Assembly: GCF_949987515.2 (NCBI RefSeq)
Contig: NC_082687.1
Location: 19,886,148-19,950,147, forward strand
DNA from: Delphinus delphis
Lineage: Eukaryota; Chordata; Mammalia; Artiodactyla; Delphinidae
Length of the DNA: 64,000 nt
Direction of reading: 5' to 3'
Shown here: positions 36,303-49,188 of the stretch, in pieces
Numbering within the stretch: the first letter of the stretch is position 1
How the letters are laid out: every line of letters begins with the position of its first letter
Position numbers and translations under genes: made by a program
The notes under the pieces: model-generated
Seen by the model: only the letters and a program-made list of their open reading frames with translations
Databases searched by the model: none
Told to the model about the DNA's origin: nothing

Positions 36303-36779
36303 CCCAAATTGAAATTTGGAATTTCGGGATTATAGAAGGAGGACCCAAGGAGGAGAAGGAGGGAGTCAGGAGGGAAGGAGATGGCATCAGAAATAGAAGA
36401 TTAGTCATGTATAAAGGGATCCATTAAATAAGTAAATATATTAAAGATAATAGTAGCCAGTTTTTTCACTGTCAGAAAAGGGAGTTGCAAACATCAAGAG
36501 GGAGAAAACTAGAATGAGCCCATGACTAGGTGTTGGAGATACCAGTGTTAGTTCATGGTTTTCAGTATATAAACAAATGAAAATAGATATTGCTGTAAAT
36601 AACCCCTAGCTCTGTCCACCAGGAAGGGCAGGAAATGGTGATGCCCTAATAGCAATAAGCATATACAGGGCCCTGAGCTTGGCTTCTAAGAACTATTCTC
36701 CACTAGTAGGGAATCAGAGCTCCTTAGAAAAAGGGTTGGTTCCAGGACTGAGCAGGCCAAGACCAAGATGAACCTGGAA

Positions 36780-36965
36780 TCTGCTGCTGTGCCTAAAAAC
36801 AAGGAAGTGGTCAAAAAATGTAGGAAATACATGTAAAGTATTCCAAGATAATGGAGCATCAGAGCAGCAACTTACACTCAAATGGTTTGCAGGGGAAAGG
36901 TCTTTGTACTGTGCTTGTAACTTTTCTGTAAGCTTGTAATTGCATCAAATCTTTAAAAATAAAAT
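36780..36965 (+). repeat. Old L1 3' end fragment
   Basis: The end ACTTTTCTGTAAGCTTGTAA followed by TTTAAAAATAAAAT is typical of L1M 3' UTR ends. The region from 36303 to here shows nothing else. Confidence 0.5.
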
Positions 36966-37069
36966 ATTGAGTATGAATAAGGAAAGGAGAACGTTCCTGC
37001 AACAAATTACACAGAAATTAATACTAAAATTTTGCTAAAATCCCAACTTGATAATATTCCGTAAAATTA

Positions 37070-37460
37070 ATTGACTCATTCAAGACATATTTTTGGCACC
37101 TGTGTCATAGTCCGTAATGTTCGGGAAAACAAAAATGAAAACATGCATTTTGTTTTACCTTTAAGAAGCCTGTAGTTCAAGTTAGACAGAAGGAAGATGG
37201 TTGCTATTACGGAGATTTTAAAGGTTGCGGTGGAGAGAGATTAGAGAACTTATGTCTGCAGAAGATGCTGAGCAAATAATTCACAGAGCAATAACCCTTG
37301 AGCTTGAAAGACAAGTAGAAGTTTGACAGAAAGACAGGAGTAAGCACATTCCAGGACAAAGAAGTGCAAAGTAAAAAGCCTGAGAGACCTGAAAAGCAAG
37401 GAGAGCTACAAAGGATCTTTGGAACTGCAGAGTCTGGAGCAGGAACACAAGGTTCCAATG
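37070..37460 (-). repeat. L2-like fragment, antisense
   Basis: The order 'TTGACTCATTCAAGACATAT', 'GGACAAAGAAGTGCAAAG' and 'CCTGAGAGACCTG' follows the antisense L2 3' pattern, strongly diverged. Confidence 0.5.
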
Positions 37461-38646
37461 GGTCAAAGAGGTCCTCCCCTAGTGATGCTCCAAAACTTTC
37501 CTGCTGATCATCTGTGGTTAAAATTCTCCTCAGCGAATTTAAACCTCCTTTTTCCCCGTATGACGAGTATCAAATAATATTCATTCATTATTATTACAAA
37601 CATGCCACACATAAAATTCCCAAATGGCAGCAAGATAATGACTCTATCCAGATTGTATGACTCTTCAGCCACCAATGCTACAAACAACGTAGGTAGGAAT
37701 CAGATTTCTGCAAGTCTCTGAATTTAACTCTTAGTCTATAAACTGTGGATGAAAGTCATATCTGCTCAATCTATGTCACTGAATAACTGTGAAAATCTGA
37801 TATGGTAAGGTGTGTGAAAACTCTTTATAAACTGTAAAACAGAATGTCGGTATTATTATAAGCTTTTTAAAATGGTAAGGTAATGTGACCTGTGTAATCA
37901 GCCTAGTGAACTGCTTTTGGAAAATGGACAAAAACAACCCAGAACCTTGGAACAAAGACTACTTTATATCTAACTAAATTCTTGAGGTTTTTTCCAGGAA
38001 ATTAAAGTGCTAATCAGAAATGGAAAGAACCATAGATATCATTGACGCTAATCTGGTCATTTTTGAGTGAGGAAAGGAAAACTCAGGAGCGTTGAGTGAC
38101 ATGGGTAAGTAACACTGGGCCTAAATCTGCCTCTTTCCATTTTACCACCAAAAGTAAACACCTGTCAATGTTTGGAGAGCATTACGCATGTGACTTTAAT
38201 TTAATTGAGTAAATGAAACTGAAAATTATAGCAGCCTACATTCTTCCTAGCTCTTCTTCCTCATAATGGACCAATATCCCTGCTATTGGTCTTTTGTTCC
38301 CATTCAGCTCGGCTCACTCACCATGACCTCACCATGTTTTCTGTGCTTTATAATACCTATAATACCATACAATTTTTTAAAGATATTCTTAGAATTTTTG
38401 GAAAATGTTATGCACGCTCATGGGAAGATGTTGAATAAATTAATGAAAAAAAGTAGAAGCAGAATATGTTGTAAAACAATATAAACAACATATGTGTGTG
38501 TGTGTGTGTTTGTACTTACAATATCAAATGTCTGGGGGTTTATGCACCAAGCTATTTACAACGTCTTCCTCCTAAAGAGTAGGTTTGGGGAGCAGGGATT
38601 CCGACGGAAGAATAATACCTTTCTGTGGAGGGAAGAATGAGAAAAA
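37461..38646. other. Intergenic, nothing recognised
   Basis: This is AT-rich sequence with a TG dinucleotide run at about 38492-38510. I see no gene or repeat that I can name. Confidence 0.55.
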
Positions 38647-38658
38647 TGTATCTTCTTT

Positions 38659-38683
38659 TTCTTTTTTTTTTTTTTTTTTTTAG
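38659..38683 (-). mobile_element. Tail-only retrotransposition scar
   Basis: A 25-bp near-pure T block lies between two copies of TGTATCTTCTTT (38647-38658 and 38684-38695). A 12-bp direct repeat around only a T run is what an extremely truncated SINE or L1 insertion leaves. Confidence 0.7.
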
Positions 38684-38763
38684 TGTATCTTCTTTATACA
38701 CTTCTATGGAGTTTGGATTTCTCAAAAGGTATGTCTTACTTTAAAAGAATAAAAAAATGTCGA

Positions 38764-38969
38764 GGGCTTCCCTGGTGGCGCAGTGGTTGAGAGTCCGCCT
38801 GCCGATGCAGGGGACACAGGTTCGTGTCCCGGTCCGGGAAGATCCCACATGCCGCGGTGCGGCTGGGCCCGTGAGCTATGGCCGCTGAGCCTGCGCCTCT
38901 GGAGCCTGTGCTCCGCAACGGGAGAGGCCCCAACAGTGAGAGGCCCGCGTACCGCAAAAAAAAAAAAAA
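38764..38969 (+). mobile_element. CHR-type SINE
   Basis: This is a full-length copy from GGGCTTCCCTGGTGGCGCAG to the A-tail. It is flanked by GTCGA preceded by an A run on both sides (38759-38763 and 38970-38974), a short TSD. Confidence 0.92.
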
Positions 38970-38974
38970 GTCGA

Positions 38975-41900
38975 AATGTAGACGGTGTTAGAACTCTAGG
39001 CAGCCTCTAAAGTGGACACTCGAGGCGTTAGAATCAAGGTGCTTCCATGAGCCCAGGGAGGAGAGCCCTGAGCGGCACGGAGATGCCCTGCTGTGGGGTT
39101 GACGTGCTTTTTCATCACAGAAAGCTAACAAAAATAGCATGGGTTTATAAAAATAGCCCTGAAAGGCATCCAACTCCTTTCACTCTGTGAATCCGGAACA
39201 GCCCCAAGTCTTTGATGGCGGATGGGGTCAGCTGAACCATAGGCATGAATAATTCTCCTTGGAATGAGGGCTTCGCATATCTCAACTCTCCCAACACTTG
39301 AGGGTCAGAGGCCCAAAGCTGGAGTGAAATGGAGCTGCTAGGAAATTGCATCATGTGAGAACAGTTAAGAATTTTGTTTTCAAGATAAGATCTTAGTACA
39401 AAGCCTAGCCTCCGGCAAATTTATGAAATGAAACTGTGGTAAGGAACTGTTTTCTCCTCTGACTTCTCAACCTCTTAACACCTGGACCCACGTCCTCTTC
39501 CCTTGCCTTCCCTTCCTGCAAATCTTTTATTTTCCACTCACATTAAATATCTCCATTCACATTAAAATACAAAAGATTAAGAATTAAAAAGTGATAACGG
39601 ACCCAGGCACTATTTGCAATATTTTTATGCCAATGTTATCACTGGCATAAAGCAGTGATAGTTCACAAAGCATTTTTAACTTAAGAGTTTAAATGAGACT
39701 ATTGGAAGTAAAAAAGCAAACAGAGCGAGTGTTCTCTCTACGGTGCATGTGTGCCGTATGAGGAGCTTAAATCTACCTAAGAATCCTTTTGACCGGCTTC
39801 ACTTCTAGTCTTTTCCCTGAGGCTCATTCATACCACATTCTTGCTGCAGAAGAACTCTCACAATATGAAGCATTCATCTGTGACTCTTGTTTGAAAGATG
39901 TGTGTGATCTCTAAGCGTGGCACCATAGACTAACCAACCCAAGGTCCAGCAGCGCAGTACTGGGGAAAGAACAATGGAATAAGAATCAGAAGACTTGAGT
40001 TCTCATTTTAACGGAAACGGCGTGAACAGTTTTGTAGTCTGTGTAGTTTGAGTCCCTCAGCTCTTTGTATACCTCACAGGGTTGTTTTGATAGTTCATTC
40101 AGATAAACAAATTAAAGTATTTTATAATCTACAAAGCCAAGGAAGACTAAAATTTCAAACTAGCCAAACCAGATTGAGATATCCTCTTGAGCACGGTTGA
40201 CAGCACTGTGACAACTTGTCTGTCTGACACATGTAACAACATCAAACAGGCCAGGCAGCTCATCCTCTCTAGACTGGAAAATTACTGGTCTGTAGGGCCA
40301 CAGCATGGTCCAGAGAGCCCATTTTCGAAAACGCTGCTTTTTTTTTTTTTTTAACTTGGATGGAATTTGTCATTTAATCATAAAACTTTAATGTTTTCTA
40401 GTTTGATTTCTTATTCTGATGCCTTTGTTTGGTATATTTCAGAAGGACGAAAATTATTCTTGGCATACGCAAATGAAAAATCAAGCTTTGGTACCTGCAG
40501 CTTTACACTTAACTATGAGCCATTCTTATGGGAAAGTCTTAACATAGATAAATGTACTTGGAATAAAAATGTACACAAATGTACAGTAAAAGCAGGATAG
40601 ATGTTACAGGGAAAGATATTAATTCGAAAACACAGGAAACAATGTTCAAAAAAAAATATCTTAATATCCTAGAAACTGTAGGGAAATGTTCAACTTGTAC
40701 TTGTGAAAGAAGAAATATTCCTCAGACATAAAATCTGATGCCACTGAGAAAATGATGGATTTACTAATGTCCAGGATTTTTATGTTCCAGGCACAATCTC
40801 TAGAAATGCTTCATCTGGTACATGTGTATTTCTTAAAGTCTATGGACAACTAATAGATCTTGGATGTCTTCTGGAAACCCAGCCTAATTCTTAATTCAAG
40901 TTACCCAAAACATGTTTGTTCTCACAAGTGAAAAATCTGTTTTCCACTGCAGTTTGGAAACTAAATTAGATATGAAAAAAATTCGTGTTAAAAGAAGCCT
41001 AAATATTTGCTCAAACAAAAACATTGTGAGTCTTTTTAAGGTTGATACAGGAATAAGTAATAAGGAGGAATAAGTAGTTGCTTTATTCCAAACTCCCAGG
41101 ACTATCGCCTAGGTTCCTCTCATCTACAAAAAAGAAAAGAATTGGTATAATGGAGTTAATTCCGGGAAAATACAGAGTTCAGATGGATTTTTTTCATTTC
41201 TTTATTATCTATCATTTATGAATTTGAGGGAAGGAAAAAGAAAGAAGGAGGGTAGAAGGAAATGTTCTATAATGGTATGAATTTGATAATATGTTTCATA
41301 TACTGAATTAAGTTCATATTTCCTTTGACATTTCCCAGTTAGTTTTATTATTAAAAATGAAATTACATCTCCAAACTGTAATTTCCAAACTAGCTTGAGG
41401 GTTTATTATATATTTGAGCTCTCACGCTCCCACTGTAGTTGTTCTTTAAATACAGTTTTCATTGTTTTAAATGTCATGAAGAAACGTTGCTGATACAGTC
41501 ATAATATTTTTAAGTGATGTTGAATTCATTTTTGTAAGAAATAAAATAAAGATGCATAAAGAAAAGAATTTAATGAACAAAATCATCAACATGATCATCT
41601 ACGGATGGTTGTAATATGAAATTTTTATAATTTTTTATATTTTCTAAATCTTCTGAAAAATGATTTCACAATTAAGTTTTTACTATTAATTTTAAACTAG
41701 CAACAACAAAATTAAAAGTTAGAGAGTTAAGTAGAATGAGGATATAAACAGCTTTTCATTAAAAAAGCCATTAAAAATTTCCACTGAATATCATGCCTGT
41801 GGGATTTCCTTTAATTTGAGGAAAGAACCCTGCTTTCTCCTTGTCTATGTGGTTAATTACAGACTCACAGCAAGAACAAGAATTGAGTCAGCAAACTCAA

Positions 41901-42118
41901 TATTTACTAGGGAAAAAAGTCCCCCAACGCCAGAATTTTTATACTCCATGAAACTTTCCAACTGCAATTATACCCTCCTACATAAAAGGTAGACTAAAAC
42001 TTTAAAATCCAAAGGATTAAGATACAATAAATGGTCCAATGCATTCTGGGTAGCTACCACTTTGCAAGTTTTCATCTAAAACATTGCATAGGACTAATAT
42101 TTTAGAGATTTTTACTCT
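38975..42118. other. Intergenic, one MIR and otherwise nothing recognised
   Basis: A diverged MIR is at about 39960-40130 (AGACTTGAGTTCTCATTTTA, ACCTCACAGGGTTGTTTTGA). A T run is at 40338-40352. The remaining sequence is AT-rich and shows no gene, RNA gene or classifiable repeat. Confidence 0.55.
39960..40130 (+). repeat. MIR SINE
   Basis: The order of AATAAGAATCAGAAGACTTG, the 'TCCCTCAGCTCTTTGTATAC' region and CAGGGTTGTTTTGATAGTTC follows the MIR consensus. Confidence 0.68.
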
Positions 42119-42121
42119 AAA

Positions 42122-42170
42122 ATAAAATAAATAAATAAATATATATATATATATATATATAAATAAAACT
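42122..42170. repeat. AAAT/AT microsatellite
   Basis: A compound simple repeat: (AAAT)n followed by an (AT)n run at about 42138-42161 and then AAATAAA. Confidence 0.95.
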
Positions 42171-43525
42171 AAAAATTTAATCTAAAGTACCTAAAATAGG
42201 AACAAGTAACTTCTCAAGTTGTTTCTTACTTAATCCACTGAAAGTTAATACAAAGCAAGTTTTTGCCAATGTTACATTTAAATTTTCAATCTTTGTAATG
42301 CAAAATTATTTCTATTAGGCCCCTGCCTATTTTATTCTTCACCATTTTGTGATTCTAGGATATGAATTTTTAAAGAAGGCATAGAATAATCTTGGAACAA
42401 ACTTGGAGCCAAAATAAGTTTGTCTTTCAGAAAGTTCAGACAGAAAGTTGAAGCTCAAAGTTGTACCCTAGTGTCCTTTCTGCTCTCTTATCTTGAGAAA
42501 GGTTTGTAATGCTCTGTTTTGGCCATCCCTGGAGAGTGAGATAAGCAAAGTGACTGGGATTAGAAAAGAAGGAGGTGTGCACAGCATTACCATCAGCATA
42601 CTCTGCGCCTGGCTGTGCCATAGGTTTAAGAACTAAAGAATGGGGCTGGGAGTCACCACAGATCAGATCATATCAAAACACTTTCTAGAGTAGGTTCAAA
42701 GATGCCTGGGTTTTAAGATAATTAGAGAACATTTATATCACTGTCATTTTTTTTACTAGTCTATGACTCCGCTGACACTATAGAATTCAATATTTATAAC
42801 TGTAGCTCCAGTGCCATCAACAAAACTAATATCTGTAATTACTCTCTCCAATCCACAGTGAGTATGAAGACATGATCTCTCCGGGACAATGCGGTCTATG
42901 CAGTAGGTCTGGGGAAAGCCTACAGTGAAGATAACAGCATTCTTACTCTATCATCCAGATTAATGTGTAGTTGTTTAAATACCATCATTTTCTTACAGAT
43001 GTTATTTTCCTTATATAATCTTGGCTTGAATTTTAATTCTAGTGTGTGAACATTTGGAACATTAATTCATTGCCTTAATCAGACAAGAACGCTTCACATA
43101 TAGTTTATATTCTTAAATATTAGGAGTGACAAAAATCAAAGGTAGGTTAAATACAGAAAAGTAAACTGGTTTTTAAGTATTGACTCAAATGAAACAAGAG
43201 CTAACACTAAAAATCATAAACAGTATACATTTTAAATTTGTAATCTTCTTTTGATATAAATACTGAAAAGGATGGTAAAGACCACTACCTACTAACAATG
43301 GATCTATGTTTGAGAACCTAAAACAGAAAGAGAATGCCTCCTGGACTGGGCTTCTGGCCAAGCAGCCAGGTTAAAGTACAAAGAGGCTTCGGTGTTTGAT
43401 CAGCCCATGAAATCGGTTATGAGGACCCTAAGTGTGCTTGTTCACACTGCATTTCTACTTGCAACTCTTTTACAGCTGTTAACATGGGTTTGGTTTATTT
43501 CGTTTCATTTGTTTTTTGTGTTGGG
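42171..43525. other. Intergenic, nothing recognised
   Basis: No gene, RNA gene or classifiable repeat is visible to me. The short frame over 43392-43634 is explained by chance and by the small repeat at 43526. Confidence 0.5.
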
Positions 43526-43586
43526 GGATTCTTCTAATGGCTGGATTCTTCTAATGGTTTTCTCAGCCTGGATTCTTCTAACGGCT
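43526..43586 (+). repeat. Three copies of a 17-bp unit
   Basis: GGATTCTTCTAATGGCT (43526), GGATTCTTCTAATGGTT (43543) and GGATTCTTCTAACGGCT (43570). The first two are in tandem and the third follows a 10-bp spacer. Confidence 0.9.
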
Positions 43587-43776
43587 AATTATTATCCAAA
43601 ATACATGACAAACAAGCAATATAGAGTTCCCTAAAAGTTTTAAATGACAAAAGACGTGGTTTGGTTTGCTTTTAGGTCTCTTGGTCCTGTTACTGCTAAC
43701 ACAAAACTGATTATTGATTAACAGTGATATTAATAAAATGATTTAGTTTTGGGTAAATATTCACTAATTGATCTTT

Positions 43777-43981
43777 TTTTTTTTTTTTTGCTGTACGCGG
43801 GCCTCTCACTGTTGTGGCCTCTCCCGTTGTGGAGCACAGGCTCCAAACGCGCAGGCTCAGCGGCCGTGGCTCACAGGCCCAGCCGCTCCGCGGCATGTGG
43901 GATCCTCCCGGACCGGGGCACGAACCCATGTCCCCTGCATCGGCAGGCGGACTCTCAACCACTGCACCACCAGGGAAGCCC
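43777..43981 (-). mobile_element. CHR-type SINE
   Basis: This is an antisense full-length copy with a T run at the left and ACCAGGGAAGCCC at the right. Its imperfect TSD is TCACTAATTGATCTTT (43761-43776) and TCACTAATTATCTTT (43982-43996). Confidence 0.93.
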
Positions 43982-44449
43982 TCACTAATTATCTTTAATC
44001 TATATCCCATATTTTAATCTATTAAAAATCTATATTTTAATCTATTGAATTTTTTAAACTATTCTTCTGACCTTTGTACTGATTACATTTCAAACTTCAA
44101 AGGACCTACTGACAATGTGCTCTTAGATAACCTCTGAACTACTATGGAAACATATTTAATACTTTAAACCTTTATGGTATATAGAAAAAGTTCTTTTGCC
44201 AGAAAATTCCTTTGTCAAATGTTGTGAGGATTAAAGTAAATAATATATGTAAAGTATCTAGCAGAAAGACATAAGAATGTGTGGGTCTGTGTGCGTTTGT
44301 CTCAAGCACTGCACTGTACTTTCACATGGACCACAGTTCCCTAAAACAATACTAACTGTGATTATTATATTGATCCGAAGTTCAAGTCAGAAACATTTGT
44401 TTCTTTTTCACTGCAAAAATACAAACACTCAGAAAAGAAATTTCTTTTC

Positions 44450-45610
44450 CCACCAACAGATCTACAGTCCACCCTTACCTGAATCCCTAAGCTCTGCCTT
44501 CTCTTCTGTTAGAGCCAATGAACTTCCCATCCGTTTTTCCAAGACCAGTCCTCCACTGGTACAATGGTTCCCATCCTCTCTTGCTTACTCAAGGTCTTTG
44601 TTCCCACAATTATACCTTCTCTCTCCTACAATATCATCAGTTTTTCCCTTGGTACTACATCATTCCCAAGAAAAAAAACATTATCTCTTATGTCTGAAAA
44701 GTTCCTTTCCCACTATGTACCTCTTGAGCTATCACTCTATTTGATGTAGGTTGAATTGTGTTCCTCAAAAGAAGATATGTTAAAGTCCTAATCCTCAGTA
44801 ACTCAGAACATGACCTTGTTTGGAAATAAGATCACTGCAGATGAAATTAGCTGGAGTTGGGTGGGCCCTGATGCAATATTATTGGCATCCTTATAAGAAG
44901 ATAGACACTTGAAGACACAGAGAAGAGCACCTTGGGATGATGAAGGCTGATATTGGAGCTATGCAACAGGAAGCCAAGGAATGTCAGAGATTACCCACAA
45001 ACCACCAGAAGCTAGGAATACGCAAGAAAAGTTTCCCCTAAGGGTTTCAGAGGGAGTATAGCCCTGCCAACAACTTGTTTTCAGACTTCTAGCTTCCAGA
45101 ACTGCACATGAGACAATAAATTTCTGTTGTTCTAAGCCATCGAATTTGTGGTACTTTGTTACAGCAGCCCTAGAAACTAATACATCATTTCCACTTCATA
45201 CTAAATTATTCCCAATGAGCAGAAAACATTATCTTATCACTTAAAAATTCCCTTGACCCTAAAACTCCCTTAAACTAGCATCCTATTCCTTTGCTTCCTT
45301 TTTATAGCAAATATTTTTAAGAGTTACTTTTAATTGCTGTCCTCACTTGCACCCCCCCCCCATTTTCTAACCCACTTATTCTGGTCAGGATCCCCACCTC
45401 TTCCACCACTCCTCAAAACCGCTTTTGTCAAAGTAACTTATTGTACTTTGTTTTTCTTCAAAACAAATAATATTGTATGTTTATTTCTTAATTTCGCTAT
45501 TGTCTATCTGCCTCACTGGACTCTAAGTTCCAAAAGGACAGGGAATTGATGTATTTTTTCACTACTATGCTCCAGGCCCTGGCACTCAGTAGGTTCTTAG
45601 TGAAATTTTG
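44450..45610 (+). repeat. L2 LINE fragment split by a MaLR LTR
   Basis: Left part 44450-44751 is sense L2 5' to its 3' UTR. The right part resumes at about 45187 with TTCCACTTCATACTAAATTA, includes CCCACTTATTCTGGTCAGGA, then jumps to the 3' end (CTCTAAGTTCCAAAAGGACA). The RT region is absent, so an internal deletion also occurred. A C run lies at 45352-45361. Confidence 0.65.
44752..45186 (+). repeat. MaLR solo LTR (MLT1-type)
   Basis: This is a full LTR from GGTTGAATTGTGTTCCTCAA through AACATGACCTTGTTTGGAAA, CACCAGAAGCTAGGAATACG and the polyadenylation signal in GACAATAAATTTCTGTTGTT to GCAGCCCTAGAAACTAATAC. There is no internal sequence beside it. Confidence 0.92.
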
Positions 45611-45614
45611 TGGA

Positions 45615-46864
45615 ACAGTGCAATGCATTTGCTTTTAGATTATTAATTACATGTGATACATAAAATTTCCTCTTGGATTTAAAGCACTCTTTATTTATGG
45701 ATGCAATAAATTTTGCAAGTATTTTGTAATAACTTTTCAAGGATTTGAAGGTTACTAATAAAAAGGGTTTTTATGTTTTGCAAGCATATGTTACCACTAA
45801 TATTTTACCCTAAGGTAAACTGTTATGTCTTTATTTTATATTATAACTTCCAAAGCTATTAGCAGATATTAATCTTCATATTCATCCTATGTATTAAGGA
45901 AAGGAGTTTTTTTAACTTTTATCTTACAGATTTGGAAATTAAATGACTTAAGAACCAAAAGGCTGTCCTGTGACATCTAAGTGGGCAAACGATAAAATGC
46001 AAACTTGGATAAAAGCTTTTCACTATCAAATCAGTTTAATTTCCACTAAAATCCCTCATTACTAACCCCACCTTATAATTTCATTGTCATTTAAGATTAT
46101 TATCTTAAATATATTATAATTATATTAAATTATTATCTTAATTATATTAAATGAGAAAAAATAACTTCCTCCTGGATATTAAGGCAATTTATAGAGAGGA
46201 ATATGAAATCAGAGATATTATGCAAACAAATGCGATTAATAAAGATTCCTTGCTCAGTTCAATGCTCTGAAGAGAAGCAGAAGTTTTGCACAATGAACTG
46301 AGTTAGAACCGAAAATTAAGGAGCGCTGTTAAACGTATTCATAAAATGCATTATCTAAAGTGTGAACAGGACTATCATCACATTAGTCCATGATGTGATA
46401 GTTCACAGTAATCAACCATCTATATCCACATAAACTTATCTTTCCATTTCTCCACTACCCTCCTTATCAGTAGTAAAGAGTAGCTCTACAGCAAGATAAG
46501 GCAGCACATTAAACATACTGAAACTTTGCTAACTGCAGACATCAGGGCTACATTGTTTCACTTCCTATCAAGGCCTCCCTAGAAGAAGAGCACTATGTAT
46601 TTTATTCAAGCTATTTTTTGGACTAGAGTAATATAACAATACCATTTAATCATCCATGTATACACACAATAACAAAAATTCTATGACACTGTGTATCATA
46701 TTTGTGTTAATGTCATCTCTGACAAAATACATCTACTTTCTGATTTCATGAAGAAAATGGACTCTAGAAATTTCAAGACTGAAAGTGATACTAGATTGAA
46801 CAACATAAAAATATTTATAAAAATACATTTGCATGCTATTTTATGAAATCTTACTTCAACTCTT
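45615..46864. other. Intergenic, nothing recognised except a hairpin
   Basis: This is AT-rich sequence. An imperfect inverted repeat is at 46361-46407 (see findings). No gene or named repeat is seen. Confidence 0.5.
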
Positions 46865-47507
46865 TGTTTAACTCAAACTATCTTCTCTCCCCCAAAACTC
46901 AGCCTTCATAACCACTCCTTACTTTCCAGTCATTTTTCCCATCACTTACTCCTTCCACCCTGGACAAAGAGGAGAGGTGTCCCTACACTTATCTAAGGCC
47001 AGTCCTGTAACTGAGCTATGAATCCTTTTCTCTTCCTCCACCTCAGGCATGACTCACCTCTCTCTCTTCCACCCACAGCCCTTTCCTCCCTGGTGGTTCT
47101 TCCCAGTAGTAGTACTCAAACCCAGCCCCCTACTCCACGCTCCACTGGAGCCACCGCACTATTTCACTCTTCTCTCAGCCAAAGTTTTGCAACTTCTTTT
47201 CAATGATCAACCCACGGGCTCAGCAACCTCCTGGCTTCCCTCCTCTATGTCTCTCAGCAGCCTTTGGCATTGGCTGCCTACTCTCTTCTTCTTGAAACAA
47301 TCCGGCCCTGTCCTTCATGAAGCCACAATCTCCTGGTTTCCTCCTACTTTTCTAAACTCTTTTCCAATCTGTTCTGTTAGTGTTAAAGGTTAGTGCTGTT
47401 AGTGTTAATCCTGTTACCTGATGGTTTCCCTCCAAACCCTGTTCAAGGCCCTTTTTTTCTCATTCATATTTCTTGAAGAAGCTTATCTATTCCCCTCGTG
47501 TGGATTA

Positions 47508-47895
47508 CTACCTGTTATGGGCTGAACTGTGTCCCATCAAAATCCATATGTTGAAGCCCTAACCCCCAGTACCTCAGAATGAGACTTCATTTGGAGCTAG
47601 GGTCTTTAAAGAGGTAATTAAATTAAAATGAAATCACTGAGGTGGGCCTAATCCAATATATAACTGCTGTTGTTATAAGAAGAGGAGATTCGGGCCCAGA
47701 TAGACACAGAGGAAAGACCAGGTGATGACACAGGGAGAAGACAGCCAAAGAGAGAAGCCTCACAAGAAATCACCCCTCTCAACATTGTGGTCTTGGACTT
47801 CTAGCTTCCAGAACTCTGAGAAAATAATTCCTGTTGTTTCAGCCCCTCAGTCTGGGGAACTTTGCTTTGGCAGCCCTAGCAAACTAATACACGAC
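47508..47895 (+). repeat. MaLR solo LTR (MLT1A-like)
   Basis: This is a complete LTR from TGTTATGGGCTGAACTGTGT through AACCCCCAGTACCTCAGAAT and GGGTCTTTAAAGAGGTAATT to GGCAGCCCTAGCAAACTAAT, inserted within an L2. It is the third MaLR LTR in the window, and all three are on the plus strand. Confidence 0.93.
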
Positions 47896-48170
47896 CTGTG
47901 ATTAGGCTATGGCTCCGCAACTCACCACTGTGGTGTTAGGTCTAATCACTAAATCACATCCCACTGCCTACTGGGTCTCACCACACGGACATCTCAAAAA
48001 CATTTCAAGAATTTTACATATGCCAGTGCATCTAGTTGCCTGAACCAAAAACATGGTCACTGTAGTAGACCCTACTTGAGCCCCATGTCAAATCCCCGCA
48101 GCCCATCTCTAACTCCAGTTTCACCTCAAGTAGTTCTCTCAGATTTTCTGCCTCAGGGTTTTCTCCAGAG

Positions 48171-48539
48171 TTCTAAGAACTTGCTCAGCAGCTAGGAGTT
48201 AACGTCCCTGGAGGCAACAAACCAAAGAGACAGGAGGGAATAAAGAACCCGTATGCAGTCTTCCAGAGAGACCCTTCTGAGAGATTTCAGTATGGTTCCT
48301 CAGAAGATCCCCTAGAAGACTGTGCTCCAGTTTCTGCAGCAATAAAGAGTTCAGTAGGGCACACTTGATTGGCTTTCCTCCTTCACAGAACTGGCTTTTC
48401 TCCTTTCCTGACTCACTCTCTCCATTTCCTCAGTCTTACTTCCTGGGATTGCCTCTAAAATAAACTTCCTGAACCCCAGTCCTTGTCTCAGACTTGCATG
48501 TAAGGGGATCCCGCACTAAGACTGTCAATGTCATTCCCT
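48171..48539 (+). repeat. LTR-like block inside the L2
   Basis: The segment interrupts otherwise continuous L2. It carries AATAAACTTCCTGAACCCCA and a downstream GTCTCAGACTTGCATGTAAG, resembling the R/U5 part of retroviral LTRs. Family unknown. Confidence 0.35.
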
Positions 48540-49188
48540 TAGCTTTCTCCTTTATCCATTTTATCTGGCCATCAGTTATTAAGTTCTGGTGATTCTACCA
48601 TGGCTTTCAAATTAATCTACTCTCTCCAAGCCCACTGCCTTTACCCTGGGTTCAAGCCACCATCAACTATGACCTGGATAATACTACGATCTCTAACTAA
48701 TCTCTTTGCCTTGTGAATTGCCCCTCACCAAATTGTTCTCCACAGGGAAGTCAGTGTGTGCTTTCTAAATGGACTATTTGATCCTACTTACTCATAAAAA
48801 CCTTCAAATAGTTCCCATTGTCTCTAGCATCACGTCCTTAACATGATTTGCAAGGTCTTTTAGACCTAGTTTTCCTCCCCAATCTCGTCTCTCACTTTTC
48901 ACTTAGACTAGTCCGATTAAGCTGTTTTTAGGTCTCTGACCAGCCATGCGATCTCTCACCTCAGGGCCTTTGCACACGCGGCTCCTGCCTCTTGAAATGT
49001 CCTTCTCCACTCCTCGTCACCACTACCACTCATCTTTACCCTTCCTAGTTTAGCTGGCACTTACCCTTGAAAACCTCTGATGTTAATTGTTTGATTAGGT
49101 GCCTCTCCTATGTGTTCCTAAAACATATTATGCTATATTTTAATTGCCTGTTTATTTGTTCAGGTCATACAATCAATATACTTTTTAT

